The notes under the pieces were generated by a model. The model made no database searches. It had not been told where the DNA came from and worked only from the letters and a program-made list of their open reading frames with translations. From DATCYZ01 sp036526195 (lineage in GTDB: Bacteria; Pseudomonadota; Gammaproteobacteria; Burkholderiales; SG8-39), in assembly GCA_036526195.1 (NCBI GenBank), contig DATCYZ010000033.1, forward strand, positions 62,001 through 126,000: a stretch of 64,000 nucleotides of DNA, read 5' to 3'. A program made the position numbers and the translations under genes. Position 1 is the stretch's first letter. Every line of letters starts with the position of its first letter. This document shows positions 31,659-39,523 of this stretch, one piece after another.

Positions 31659-32960
31659 TCAGGTCGCCGTCCTGGTGGCCGTGCGCGCGTCGGCGACCGT
31701 CAGCAGGTCGGTGAGAGCGAAGTAGCCGCGCGCATTCAGCCCGGTGATCTCGCGGATCCGGTTCAGGCGCGCGTACAGCGTGTTTGGGTGCACCTCGAGG
31801 CGCGCCGCGGCCTTGAGCAGGTTCATGTCCGCGTCGGCGTAGGCGCGCAGGGTGGCCGACAGCGTGCCGCCGAGCTTGTCGTCTGCCTCGTAGAAGGTGC
31901 CGGCCCACGCCGGCAGCAGGCGCTGCAGTTCGTCGCCTGCAAGGTGGATCATCAGCTGGCGCAGCGGCGTCGCCGCGAACTCCACCACCCTTGCCTGCAC
32001 GCTGGCCATGCGCAGCGCCAGCAGCGCCTGCCGGTGCGCGGCCGGGATCCGCGAGGTGGAGGTGACGTCGCCGCTGACGCCGATCAGCACCGCATTGCCG
32101 GCGGTCGCCAGCGCGCGCGCGAGGCGCTCGGCGAGCGAGGCGCTGGGCGCGGTCCAGCCGGAGAGGCGCTGCACCGCGGAGAACACGCCCACGACCCGGG
32201 CATCGCGCACGTCGATCAGCCGGCGCGCGAGACTCGGCGGGACGAGCTGGTCCAGCGTGTCGGCGAGCCGGCGCACCCGCGCCGGGTTTTCCATCTCGGT
32301 GGCATCCACCGACTGCGCGAGCACCACGCAGAAGGCCTGGCGTCCGACCAGGTAACCGGCGCGGCGCAGGATCGAGGCCACTCGCGCATCCGATTCGTCG
32401 AAGCCGCCGAGCAGGATGTTCAGCAGTTGCGCGCGCTCGTCACCCGCGACATCGGCCAGCAGCCGGATGCGATCGACATAGGCGGCCGAGGCGATGGTGC
32501 TGATCGCGTCGATGTACTCGATGCTGAAATCCGCCACGCCCGCGACCACTTCGCGCGCGGCTTCCGCGGATCCGGCGGCGCTCGAGGCCGCCTCGCGCAG
32601 CCAGCGGGAATACACGCGGTGCGCGCAGCGGTAGGCATGCAGCACCGCCTCGAGCGGGAAGCGGTGCTCGGCACGCAGCTGCGCGTGCTCGCGCACGAAG
32701 CCGAAATCGCCCACCGCGCCGCCTTCGAGCAGCCGGACGATCTCGTCCTGGTGGCGTTGGGCATGCGCGGCCAGTTCGCGCAGCGTGGCCGGATCGCGCG
32801 ATTCGGTGTACGCGGGGATCTCGGCAAGGATCGTCTCGCGCAACTCGGTGAGGATCGCCGCGGCGTTGCGGCGAAGCGGCGTGACGGTCGCGGGCAGCAG
32901 CCGGCTGCCGCGCAGGCGCTCGAGCGCGTCGGAGACAGCCCTGTAGGGGTGGTCGGCCAT
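31659..32960 (-). CDS. PucR-type transcriptional regulator
   Basis: This is a 433-residue one-component regulator. The C-terminus has the PucR helix-turn-helix (HTH_30), with MNLLKAAARLEVHPNTLYAR and LNRIREITGL at about residues 375-410. The middle resembles the CdaR GGDEF-like domain, and the N-terminal 180 residues are helical with a His/Tyr-rich stretch (AVLHAYRCAHRVYSRW) as in RsbRD-like sensor domains. Members control purine, sugar-acid or acyl-compound catabolism. It is divergent from the YCII gene; a dyad at 32967-32983 suggests autoregulation. The inducer is unknown. Confidence 0.85.
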   Translation of the reverse strand: MADHPYRAVSDALERLRGSRLLPATVTPLRRNAAAILTELRETILAEIPAYTESRDPATLRELAAHAQRHQDEIVRLLEGGAVGDFGFVREHAQLRAEHRFPLEAVLHAYRCAHRVYSRWLREAASSAAGSAEAAREVVAGVADFSIEYIDAISTIASAAYVDRIRLLADVAGDERAQLLNILLGGFDESDARVASILRRAGYLVGRQAFCVVLAQSVDATEMENPARVRRLADTLDQLVPPSLARRLIDVRDARVVGVFSAVQRLSGWTAPSASLAERLARALATAGNAVLIGVSGDVTSTSRIPAAHRQALLALRMASVQARVVEFAATPLRQLMIHLAGDELQRLLPAWAGTFYEADDKLGGTLSATLRAYADADMNLLKAAARLEVHPNTLYARLNRIREITGLNARGYFALTDLLTVADARTATRTAT

Positions 32961-32966
32961 GTCGTA

Positions 32967-32983
32967 TTGTGCAGACTACACAA
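32967..32983. promoter_or_regulatory. Candidate operator upstream of the PucR-type regulator
   Basis: TTGTG and CACAA form a dyad with a 7-base spacer, starting 7 bp upstream of the regulator ATG in the gap shared with the YCII gene. Assignment to the regulator is positional only. Confidence 0.35.
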
Positions 32984-33120
32984 CGCGATGGCCAGAATCC
33001 CCTTCTTTTGCCCAATGACGCCCCAGGAACATGGGCTTAGTCTCCAATGCGTCGGCCATGGTGGCCGAACCGGCGCGTCCGCCCCGCGGATGCGACCGGC
33101 GACCAATTCAGGAGAGCGCA

Positions 33121-33435
33121 ATGGCCAAGTATCTGTTCGTGTATCACGGGGGCGGCAAGCCCAAGAACGATGCCGAGATGAAGAAGGTGATGGATGCCTG
33201 GGGCAAGTGGATGGGCGGGATGGGGAGCGCGATCGTCGACGGCGGTCACCCGGTGGGGATGTCCTCTACGGTGCACAGTGACGGCTCGGTCGTGAACAAT
33301 GGCGGCGCCAATCCGGTAAGTGGTTACTCGCTCATCGATGCCGCGACCCTCGAGGCCGCGCTGAAGCATGCCAAGGGCTGCCCGATCCTCGCGTCCGGCG
33401 GCTCGATCGAGGTGGCTGAAGCGCTCGACATGTAG
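33121..33435 (+). CDS. YCII-related (DGPF-like) small protein
   Basis: This 104-residue cytosolic protein resembles YCII/DGPF domain proteins, ferredoxin-like folds often found near extracytoplasmic sigma factors or regulators. It begins MAKYLFVYHGGG, has the mid segment WGKWMGGMGSAIVDGG and the usual hydrophobic end GYSLIDAATLEAAL...GCPILASGGSIEVAEAL. The ATG at 33121 has AGGAGA nearby. Its biochemical role is not established. It is divergent from the PucR-type regulator and could be a target of it. Confidence 0.8.
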   Translation: MAKYLFVYHGGGKPKNDAEMKKVMDAWGKWMGGMGSAIVDGGHPVGMSSTVHSDGSVVNNGGANPVSGYSLIDAATLEAALKHAKGCPILASGGSIEVAEALDM

Positions 33436-33814
33436 TGAACCCGGGTGCGGTTCCCGGGGTCTGCCGGGAGTTGGCGGTCGGGGACTGCGCGTGCCGCGTG
33501 GCGGTCACCGCGCCGGACGTTCGTCTGCGCGAATCTCGTTTCCGAACGCGGTCGCTGCGCTTCCTCTTCAGGCTGTTGATTTGAGGGGGGATTGAGGTCG
33601 GTCAGGACGTGGGCGACGACGCCATTTCCGATTAATCGTATTCATATCGCGTTCGGCGGCACGAAAGCATAGCCGTGACCGTCGAACATGATGTGACCGC
33701 AATCGACCTCAAGTGGTCTTTCGGGCATAGACTGGTTGGGCATTTGGTCGTACGGGCGATCGGCCCTGCGTTCCCGGCATTCGCGCATTGTCGTAGCAAC
33801 CGAAAGAGAACCGG
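33436..33814. other. 379-bp gap without a supported gene
   Basis: No conserved reading frame, RNA or clear repeat was recognised. The base composition is visibly less GC-rich than the neighbours from about 33590 onward, and this marks the left edge of the accessory patch that continues to about 35.6 kb. A minus-strand 84-codon frame here has no protein-like features. Confidence 0.5.
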
Positions 33815-34816
33815 ATGAACAGGCGCGACACACTGCTTGCACTACTGGCACTCGGCGCGGTGGGCGGACCACTCGCGGCAGAGGTTCAGCAGTCAAAAAC
33901 AGGGACCGTGCGTATCGGCATCCTGGTCGGCGGTAGCCGGGTGCAACGCGGTCATCTGGAAAACGCGCTCCTGGAGGGGCTGCGGGATCAGGGGTACGTT
34001 GAAGGCAGGAACCTCGTCATCGAGCGTCGCTACGCTGACGGCCATGTCGACCGAACGCCGGAATTTGCGCACGAGCTGGCGGCGATGCAGCTCGATTCGG
34101 TGGTGACGACCTGCACGCCCACTACACGTGCTGCACAGAAGGCACTTGGCTCGACGCCCATCGTCATGGCGGCCGTTGCAGATCCAGTCGCACAAAATAT
34201 GATTGCGAGCCTCGCCAGACCGGGCGCGAACACGACCGGGCTATCCAGCCAGGCCGAGGACATCATGCCCAAGATGCTCGAACTCTTCGCGGGCATTCTG
34301 CCCACGCCGACCACAATCGCAGTCCTGGCCGACGCAAGCAGCAACGTGCACCCGCGCATGTGGCAAGTGCTTGGCGTGGCTGCGAAATCGGCGAGAAACA
34401 TCGATCTGGTCAGAATTGACGCAGGTCGGCGCAACAACGTAAGTCTGTCCGCAGCATTCGACGCAGCGGCCCAGCAGAGGGCGGGGGGAATTCTCGTTCT
34501 GCCCGACGAACCGCTGTTCCTGACCAGACGCGCGGACATCGTAGCGCTGGCAGCCAAGCACCGGCTACCTGCCTTCTACGGCGCCCGGGAGTTTGTGGAC
34601 GATGGCGGACTGATGAGTTACGGCGAAAACCTAAGGACCGCCTACCGTACCGCCGCCGCATACATCGCCAAGGTCGCTCAGGGTGCTAAACCCGGCGAGT
34701 TGCCGGTCCAGCAGCCGACGAACTTCGAACTGATCATCAACATGAAGACCGCCAATGCGCTGGGCATTGCAATCCCGCAGTCGGTATTGATTCGTGCCAA
34801 CCAGGTGATCGAATAG
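33815..34816 (+). CDS. Orphan ABC transporter substrate-binding protein (PF04392-type)
   Basis: This 333-residue protein has an N-terminal signal-like segment (LLALLALGAVGGPLAAEVQ) and two lobes of the ABC_sub_bind family: RIGILVGGSR, LRDQGYVEGRNLVIERRYADG, PIVMAAVADPVAQN and SLARPGANTTGLS. No permease or ATPase lies beside it, a common situation for this family in betaproteobacteria and rhizobia. Codon use is less GC-biased than in flanking genes, and the adjacent genes are fragments, so recent acquisition is likely. Ligand unknown. Confidence 0.85.
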   Translation: MNRRDTLLALLALGAVGGPLAAEVQQSKTGTVRIGILVGGSRVQRGHLENALLEGLRDQGYVEGRNLVIERRYADGHVDRTPEFAHELAAMQLDSVVTTCTPTTRAAQKALGSTPIVMAAVADPVAQNMIASLARPGANTTGLSSQAEDIMPKMLELFAGILPTPTTIAVLADASSNVHPRMWQVLGVAAKSARNIDLVRIDAGRRNNVSLSAAFDAAAQQRAGGILVLPDEPLFLTRRADIVALAAKHRLPAFYGAREFVDDGGLMSYGENLRTAYRTAAAYIAKVAQGAKPGELPVQQPTNFELIINMKTANALGIAIPQSVLIRANQVIE

Positions 34817-34988
34817 CGGTCTCACGAATGACGACCATTGCCAAAATGAATCACTCATGACGCTGGCATCTGGCCATGCGTGCTGCCGAACAATGGCTCT
34901 CAGGACGACGCGTCGCAAGCGGCGCGAACCTGAAACCGGACGTTGGCGCCATTCGGACAGGCGGCGCGGCCTTCCGGGCGTCCACGGC

Positions 34989-35129
34989 GTCCTGACGGTC
35001 CGCTTCACATACCGTGCCGAGGTTATTCGCATCTTCGGAGCTGGATACTGGCGCAAGGGAAAACAGATCCATGAGCGAGAAAGTCCGGTACACGAACGAA
35101 CCCCTCGGAGATCTGGAGGTCGTTCCTGA
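34989..35129 (+). pseudogene. brnT: BrnT-like toxin remnant (C-terminal part only)
   Basis: A short stretch, VLTVRFTYRAEVIRI then FGAGYWRKGKQIHE, matches the C-terminal strand-helix of BrnT ribonuclease toxins. The same frame upstream to 34857 does not look like BrnT, and no other frame supplies the missing N-terminal 50-60 residues, including the catalytic region. It lies directly in front of, and overlaps, the intact brnA-like gene, which is the normal brnT-brnA order. Most likely a 5'-truncated, inactive toxin gene. Confidence 0.55.
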
Positions 35130-35370
35130 TTTCCTTCCACGTCCGGAAGATCTGGTTTTCCGGGACGAAGGCGTCAAGGTCACGATCGCGCTGAGCAAGC
35201 GCAGCGTCGAGTTCTTCAAGAGCGAGGCCCAAAAGCACAACACGCAGTACCAGCGCATGATCCGACGGCTGCTCGATGCCTATGCAGAGCATCATGCACG
35301 GCGCTCTCCAACCGCGCGCTCAGCCCGGACGCGCGCGAAAGCGGTGCGCGCCGGCCAACGCGGACGTTAG
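35071..35370 (+). CDS. brnA: BrnA-like / CopG-type antitoxin
   Basis: This 99-residue protein has a disordered acidic N-terminus (DLEVVPDFLPRPEDLVFRDE) and a ribbon-helix-helix DNA-binding core, VKVTIALSKRSVEFFKSEA then YQRMIRRLLDAYA, as in BrnA antitoxins. The C-terminal 25 residues are Arg/Ala-rich and may be a run-on beyond the ancestral stop. The cognate toxin upstream appears truncated, leaving an orphan antitoxin that could still bind DNA and repress its own promoter or neutralise other toxins. Confidence 0.78.
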   Translation: MSEKVRYTNEPLGDLEVVPDFLPRPEDLVFRDEGVKVTIALSKRSVEFFKSEAQKHNTQYQRMIRRLLDAYAEHHARRSPTARSARTRAKAVRAGQRGR

Positions 35371-35390
35371 GGCGCGCAGCCACCGCAGCA

Positions 35391-35540
35391 AGAAACAGGA
35401 TCGTCCGAGCGGTCAAGCTCGCTGACAACGCCGAGAACATGGACCTCAGTCGAATAGCGAACCCGACCGAGAGGGATATTGCGCGCCTTGAAGAATACAA
35501 GGCGGTGCGTGCCCTGCTTCTGGAGGCCGACGCGGCCTGA
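35391..35540 (+). pseudogene. Remnant of an HD-domain phosphohydrolase (C-terminal tail)
   Basis: In one frame the bases encode AVKLADNAENMDLSRIANP followed by TERDIARLEEYKAVRALLLE and a stop. This is the characteristic C-terminal end (KxADNxxNMDLSRI) of HD-type metal-dependent phosphohydrolases related to SpoT/Mesh1. No HD motif or start lies upstream, because the BrnA-like gene occupies that DNA in another frame. It is therefore a gene tail left by deletion or insertion. An internal ATG exists, but only 33 codons remain. Confidence 0.55.
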
Positions 35541-35597
35541 AGCCTGCGCATCGGCGGGAGCGCCAACGGTCAGCGCCCGTCATATCATTCGCGGATC

Positions 35598-36419
35598 ATG
35601 AGCCCATCCTTGCTCAGGCCAGTCCCGCACTTCGAGACCATTGCCCGCGCGGGCGACGCCGCGCCCTGGCTCACGCTGGTGCACGGCGCCTCCCAGCACA
35701 GCGGGCTGTTCTCCGCGCAGGTCGACGCGTTCCAGGCCGATTACCGCCTGCTGCTCATCGACCTTCCGGGGCACGGCCGCTCGGAGGACTGTCCCGGGCC
35801 GTACGGCCCCGCCGAGTACGCGCGCGCGGTGCTTGCCGCGATCGACGCCGCCGGCGTTGCGCGAACGCATTTCTGGGGCACGCATACCGGCGCCGGCGTC
35901 GCGTTGCTGCTCGCCGCGCAGCATCCGCAACGGCTCGCCTCGCTGGTGCTGGAGGGCGCAGTCCTGCCCGGCGTCGACCTGCCCTACGTCACGGCCCGCT
36001 TCACGCAGGCGAGGCAAACGGCCGCGGCGCGCGGCGTTGCCGCGGCGCGCGAGGAATGGTTCCGCGACTCCGCCTGGTTCGACGTGATCCGTGCCCGGCC
36101 CGACGACTGCCGGGCGAAGGAACACGAGGCCATGATCGCCGGCTTCTCCGGACGGCCCTGGCTGGAGGCCGCCACGCCCGAACCCGTCGCGTCGATTCGC
36201 GATTCGCTCGCGCGGATCACGCAGCCCGTGCTGCTCGTCAACGGCGAGCTCGATATAGAGGACTTCCTCCAGGTGGCGCGGGAACTCGAATCGAGCCTGT
36301 CGAACGTCGAGCGCGTCGTCGTGCCCGGCGCGGGCGGGTTTCCCCTCTGGGAGTTCCCCGCGGCGGTGAATGCCCTCGTGCGTCACTTCCTCGCGCGGCA
36401 GGCAGCCCCCGGGCCGTAG
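35598..36419 (+). CDS. Alpha/beta-hydrolase fold protein with a non-canonical nucleophile elbow
   Basis: This 273-residue protein has the alpha/beta-hydrolase scaffold: oxyanion region LVHGASQH, LLLIDLPGHGRS, and the acid-strand LLVNGELDIED. The nucleophile elbow, usually G-x-Ser-x-G, reads G94-T-H96-T-G98, so His stands where Ser is expected. The usual catalytic His segment (PGAGHFP) reads PGAGGFP with Gly at 247. Without Ser and His the normal triad cannot form, so it is either a non-hydrolytic binding protein or uses other chemistry. It has normal GC-rich codon use and no obvious operon partner. Confidence 0.85.
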   Translation: MSPSLLRPVPHFETIARAGDAAPWLTLVHGASQHSGLFSAQVDAFQADYRLLLIDLPGHGRSEDCPGPYGPAEYARAVLAAIDAAGVARTHFWGTHTGAGVALLLAAQHPQRLASLVLEGAVLPGVDLPYVTARFTQARQTAAARGVAAAREEWFRDSAWFDVIRARPDDCRAKEHEAMIAGFSGRPWLEAATPEPVASIRDSLARITQPVLLVNGELDIEDFLQVARELESSLSNVERVVVPGAGGFPLWEFPAAVNALVRHFLARQAAPGP

Positions 36420-36469
36420 CGGCCCGCTTGCCGTCGCAGCCGACCGGACACCCGAGGCGTCCCGCGTTC

Positions 36470-36500
36470 GGACGTCTTGACGTTATAGCGTCAAGCGTCC
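36470..36500 (+). promoter_or_regulatory. Operator/promoter of the CopG-RelE toxin-antitoxin operon
   Basis: A near-perfect inverted repeat has arms GGACG-T-CTTGACG and CGTCAAG-CGTCC around TTATAG. It contains a TTGACG -35-like hexamer and lies 11 bp before the antitoxin ATG, the expected place for autorepression by a ribbon-helix-helix antitoxin. Confidence 0.7.
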
Positions 36501-36511
36501 AGACTGCATCG

Positions 36512-36742
36512 ATGAGCGATTCGAAGCGCGCCACGATTTACCTGGAACCCGAGGTCCACAAGGCCTTGCGCCTGCGTGCCGCGGCCAATGACCGGTCGAT
36601 TTCCGACATGGTTAATGAAGCGGTCAAGGCAGCGCTTGCCGAAGATGCCGAGGATCTCGAGTCCGTCGACCGGCGCAAGGCGGAGAAAAGCGTTTCGTTC
36701 GAGAGCTTCGTGCGAGGCATGAAGCGTCGTGGCCGCCTATAG
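36512..36742 (+). CDS. CopG/RHH family antitoxin
   Basis: This 76-residue protein begins with the ribbon strand KRATIYLEPEVHKALRLRAA, followed by DRSISDMVNEAVKAAL, a standard ribbon-helix-helix DNA-binding fold. The C-terminal half (AEDLESVDRRKAEKSVSFES) would wrap the toxin. It overlaps the toxin gene by 14 bp and is preceded by a strong inverted repeat, both typical of type II toxin-antitoxin operons. Confidence 0.88.
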   Translation: MSDSKRATIYLEPEVHKALRLRAAANDRSISDMVNEAVKAALAEDAEDLESVDRRKAEKSVSFESFVRGMKRRGRL

Positions 36743-36992
36743 GCTGCTCATCAAGCCCTCCGCCGGGAAAGAGCTGGAGGCGGTCGGCACCCGGAGTGAC
36801 CGCCTTCGAATCGTCCAGCGCATTCATGCGCTCGCTGAGGATCCGCGGCCCAGTGGATCGGAGAAACTCGCCGGCTACGACGATCGGTACCGGATCCGCC
36901 AGGGGCACTATCGCGTTGTCTACCTGATCGATGACAAGCAGCGGGAGATCACGGTGTATCGCATCGGCCATCGCCGCGATGTCTATCGCTAG
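36729..36992 (+). CDS. RelE/ParE-type toxin
   Basis: This is an 87-residue basic protein with the RelE fold pattern YRLLIKPSAGKELEAV, KLAGYDDRYRIRQGHYRVVY and ITVYRIGHRRDVYR. The YRIRQGHYRVVY...GHRRDVY signature is that of RelE-family mRNA interferases, although ParE-type gyrase poisons share part of it. GTG 36729 overlaps the antitoxin gene by 14 bp, so translation is coupled. It appears intact and could be active. Confidence 0.88.
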   Translation: MAAYRLLIKPSAGKELEAVGTRSDRLRIVQRIHALAEDPRPSGSEKLAGYDDRYRIRQGHYRVVYLIDDKQREITVYRIGHRRDVYR

Positions 36993-36996
36993 TATC

Positions 36997-37167
36997 ATGC
37001 TGAACATGACCGCCACGCTCTGCCTCGCCCTGTTTACCCTCTTCCTCGCCGGCTGCGCGCCCGAAGTCGGCAGCGACAAATGGTGTGCGAATCTGAAGGC
37101 CAAGCCCAAGGGCGACTGGAGCCTGAATGAGGCTACGGATTTCGCCCGGCACTGCGTCCTGAAGTAG
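36997..37167 (+). CDS. DUF3012 family small lipoprotein
   Basis: This 56-residue protein has a short signal with a lipobox (LFLAGC), so it should be lipid-anchored. The mature part APEVGSDKWCANLKAKPKGD and then WSLNEATDFARHC matches the DUF3012 pattern PEVGSexWC...KPKGDWTxNEAxDFAxHC with two conserved cysteines. Function unknown. ATG 36997 starts 4 bp after the toxin stop; ATG 37006 is an alternative start. Confidence 0.82.
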   Translation: MLNMTATLCLALFTLFLAGCAPEVGSDKWCANLKAKPKGDWSLNEATDFARHCVLK

Positions 37168-37269
37168 TAAGCCCGCCGCGGTCCCGGTCGGCGCCCTGCG
37201 CAGGCGCCCGCGACCCCCTACAATGCAGCCCTCGCACAAGAGACCTCAAACCCGTTAAGGAGCCCCGTC

Positions 37270-37413
37270 ATGGGCAGACAGACCGCACAGAACCTCCGCA
37301 ACCGCCGTCGCAAGCAGCAGATCGAGAAGAAGCTGCGACGCGAGGCCAAGCTCGCGAGCAAGGCGCCGTCGCCGGCCAAGGCCGCCGCCAAGCCGGCCGC
37401 CCGCGCCGCCTGA
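37270..37413 (+). CDS. Small highly basic protein, unknown function
   Basis: This 47-residue protein (MGRQTAQNLRNRRRKQQ, EKKLRREAKLASK, then an Ala/Pro/Lys tail) has AAGGAG 8 bases before its ATG and a TACAAT -10-like element at 37219-37224. Similar tiny Arg/Lys-rich proteins occur in betaproteobacteria, and I recall them as conserved hypotheticals. The composition suggests nucleic-acid or ribosome binding, but this is inference. Confidence 0.6.
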   Translation: MGRQTAQNLRNRRRKQQIEKKLRREAKLASKAPSPAKAAAKPAARAA

Positions 37414-37477
37414 ACCGCTTCGCGCGACACCGCGCGCGCCCGCCGGCCGAGCCCGGCGCCCCCACCGGAGACTCCCG

Positions 37478-38167
37478 ATGATCAAGTACTACTACAACAC
37501 CGCGCCGAATCCGATGAAGGTGACGCTGTGCCTGGAAGAGATGGGCTTGCCCTACGAGGCGATCCCGCTCGATACGCGCAAGGGCGAGCAGCACAAGCCG
37601 GCGTACCTCGCGATCAACCCGAACGCCAAGGCGCCCTCGATCGTCGACGGCGACATCAAGGTGTTCGACTCGAACGCGATCGTGCTCTACCTCGCCGAGA
37701 AGACCGGCAAGTTCCTGCCGCCGAACACGCCGAAGGCCCGCGCCGAGATGCTCTCCTGGCTGATGTTCGTCGCCTCCGGCATCGGCCCATTCAGCGGGCA
37801 GTTCGTGCACTTCAAGGCCTACGCGCCGGAGAAGATCGCCTATGCGCTCAACCGCTACGAGTTCGAGGCGAACCGCCACTGGAACGTGGTCGACGCGCAC
37901 CTCGGCACGCAGAAGTACATGGTCGGCGACACCTACACCGTGGTCGACATGGCCTTCTGGGGCTGGGCGCGGCTGACGCCCTTCGTGCTCGGCGAAGAGG
38001 CCGCGGCGAAGCTGAAGAACGTGAAGCGCCTGGTTGACGAAATCACCGCGCGGCCCGCCGCGCAGCGCGCGATCGCCATCAAGGACCGCCACACCTTCAA
38101 GACCGAGATGGACGAGGAATCCAAGCGCTCGATGTTCCCGGGCAACTACCGGGCCACTGCGGCCTGA
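37478..38167 (+). CDS. Glutathione S-transferase family protein (Ure2p/YfcG-like)
   Basis: This is a 229-residue GST. The N-terminal thioredoxin-like domain has the YfcG/Ure2-like pattern YYYNTAPNPMKVTLCLEEMG, NPNAKAPSIVDGD (cis-Pro) and the glutathione site DSNAIVLYLAEKTG, and the helical domain includes YTVVDMAFWGWA. It starts about 60 bp after the small basic gene with GGAG upstream, and lies 128 bp before the CoA-transferase operon. It could be a disulfide reductase or detoxifying GST. Confidence 0.9.
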   Translation: MIKYYYNTAPNPMKVTLCLEEMGLPYEAIPLDTRKGEQHKPAYLAINPNAKAPSIVDGDIKVFDSNAIVLYLAEKTGKFLPPNTPKARAEMLSWLMFVASGIGPFSGQFVHFKAYAPEKIAYALNRYEFEANRHWNVVDAHLGTQKYMVGDTYTVVDMAFWGWARLTPFVLGEEAAAKLKNVKRLVDEITARPAAQRAIAIKDRHTFKTEMDEESKRSMFPGNYRATAA

Positions 38168-38295
38168 GCTGCACCCCGGGGCGGGCCCGCCAAGCCCGCC
38201 TCTTCCGGCGCCTTGCTGGTTCGCGCCCGCCGCCGGCCTTCGCCGCGGCCTCGGCTAGACTGTCGACGCATCCAACGGCATTTCGCGAGGCCCCC

Positions 38296-39519
38296 ATGGC
38301 AGGACCGCTTTCCCATATCCGCGTGCTGGACCTTTCCCGCGTGCTCGCCGCGCCCTGGACCGGGCAGAACCTCGCCGACCTCGGCGCCGAAGTCATCAAG
38401 CTCGAGCGCCCCGGCAAGGGCGACGATTCGCGCGCCTTCGGCCCGCCCTGGCTGAAGGACGGCGAGGGCAAGGACACGCACGAGTCGGCCTACTTCGCCT
38501 GCGCCAACCGCGGCAAGAAGTCGGTCACGCTGAACCTCTCGGACCCCGAGGGGCAGAAGATCGTGCGCGAGCTGGTGGCCACCTGCGACGTGCTGCTCGA
38601 GAACTACAAGTTCGGCGACCTTGCGCGCTATGGACTCGGCTACGAGGACCTGAAAAAGGTGAACCCGAAGCTGATCTACTGCTCGGTGACCGGCTTCGGC
38701 CAGACCGGGCCGTACCGGGAGCGCCCGGGCTACGACTTCATGATCCAGGGCATGGGCGGGCTGATGAGCATCACCGGCGAGCGCGACGGCCTGCCCGGCG
38801 CCGGCCCGCAGAAGGCCGGCATCCCGATCGCCGACCTGATGACCGGCATGTACGCCACCATCGCGGTGTGCGCGGCGCTCGCGCATCGCGCCGAGACCGG
38901 CGTCGGCCAGCACCTCGACCTTGCGCTGCTCGATTGCCAGGTGGCGGTGCTCGCCAACCAGGGCTCGAACTACCTCGCCACCGGCGAATCGCCGCCGCGG
39001 CTGGGCAACGCGCACCCGAACATCGTCCCCTACCAGACCTTCAGGACCGCAGACGGCGACGTCATTCTCGCCTGCGGCAACGACAACCTGTTCAGGAAGT
39101 TCTGCGAAGTCGGTGCCTGCGAGCACCTCGTGAAGGACGCGCGCTTCGCCACCAACGGCAAGCGCGTGGCGAACCGCGCCGAACTCACCGAGATCCTGAA
39201 CGCGATCTTCGCCAAGCGCACCACGCGCGACTGGGTCGAGGCGCTGGAAGCCGCGGGCGTGCCGAACGGCCCGATCAACACGCTCGAGCAGGTGTTCCAG
39301 GAGCCACAGGCGATCGCGCGCGGCCTGCGCATCGAGCTGCAGCACCCGGTGGCCGGCAAGATCCCGCTGATCCGCAGCCCGATGCGCTTTTCGGCCACGC
39401 CGATCGAGCACAAGGTGCCGCCGCCGCTGCTCGGCGAGCACACCGACGAGATCCTCGGCGGGCGGCTCGGCCGCAGCGCCGGGGAGATCGCGAAGCTGCG
39501 CGCCGCGGGCGTGCTGTAG
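38296..39519 (+). CDS. CaiB/BaiF family (class III) CoA-transferase
   Basis: This 407-residue enzyme moves CoA between carboxylic acids through a glutamyl/aspartyl-CoA type intermediate. It opens IRVLDLSRVLAAPWTGQNLADLGAEVIKLERP, cut here as LDLSRVLAAPWTGQNLADLG, and has the catalytic aspartate in IPIADLMTGMYAT and the closing LGEHTDEIL. It is first in a three-gene operon with an enoyl-CoA hydratase and a second CaiB, with gaps of 4 and 2 bp, suggesting activation and processing of one or two acyl-CoAs. A TAGACT -10-like element precedes it. Acyl substrate unknown. Confidence 0.92.
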   Translation: MAGPLSHIRVLDLSRVLAAPWTGQNLADLGAEVIKLERPGKGDDSRAFGPPWLKDGEGKDTHESAYFACANRGKKSVTLNLSDPEGQKIVRELVATCDVLLENYKFGDLARYGLGYEDLKKVNPKLIYCSVTGFGQTGPYRERPGYDFMIQGMGGLMSITGERDGLPGAGPQKAGIPIADLMTGMYATIAVCAALAHRAETGVGQHLDLALLDCQVAVLANQGSNYLATGESPPRLGNAHPNIVPYQTFRTADGDVILACGNDNLFRKFCEVGACEHLVKDARFATNGKRVANRAELTEILNAIFAKRTTRDWVEALEAAGVPNGPINTLEQVFQEPQAIARGLRIELQHPVAGKIPLIRSPMRFSATPIEHKVPPPLLGEHTDEILGGRLGRSAGEIAKLRAAGVL

Positions 39520-39523
39520 CCGC

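Noticed and set aside
33642..33896. Minus-strand 84-codon frame in the gap before the orphan ABC binding protein
   Set aside because: It overlaps the start of the binding protein gene, has no recognisable motif and no ribosome-binding site.
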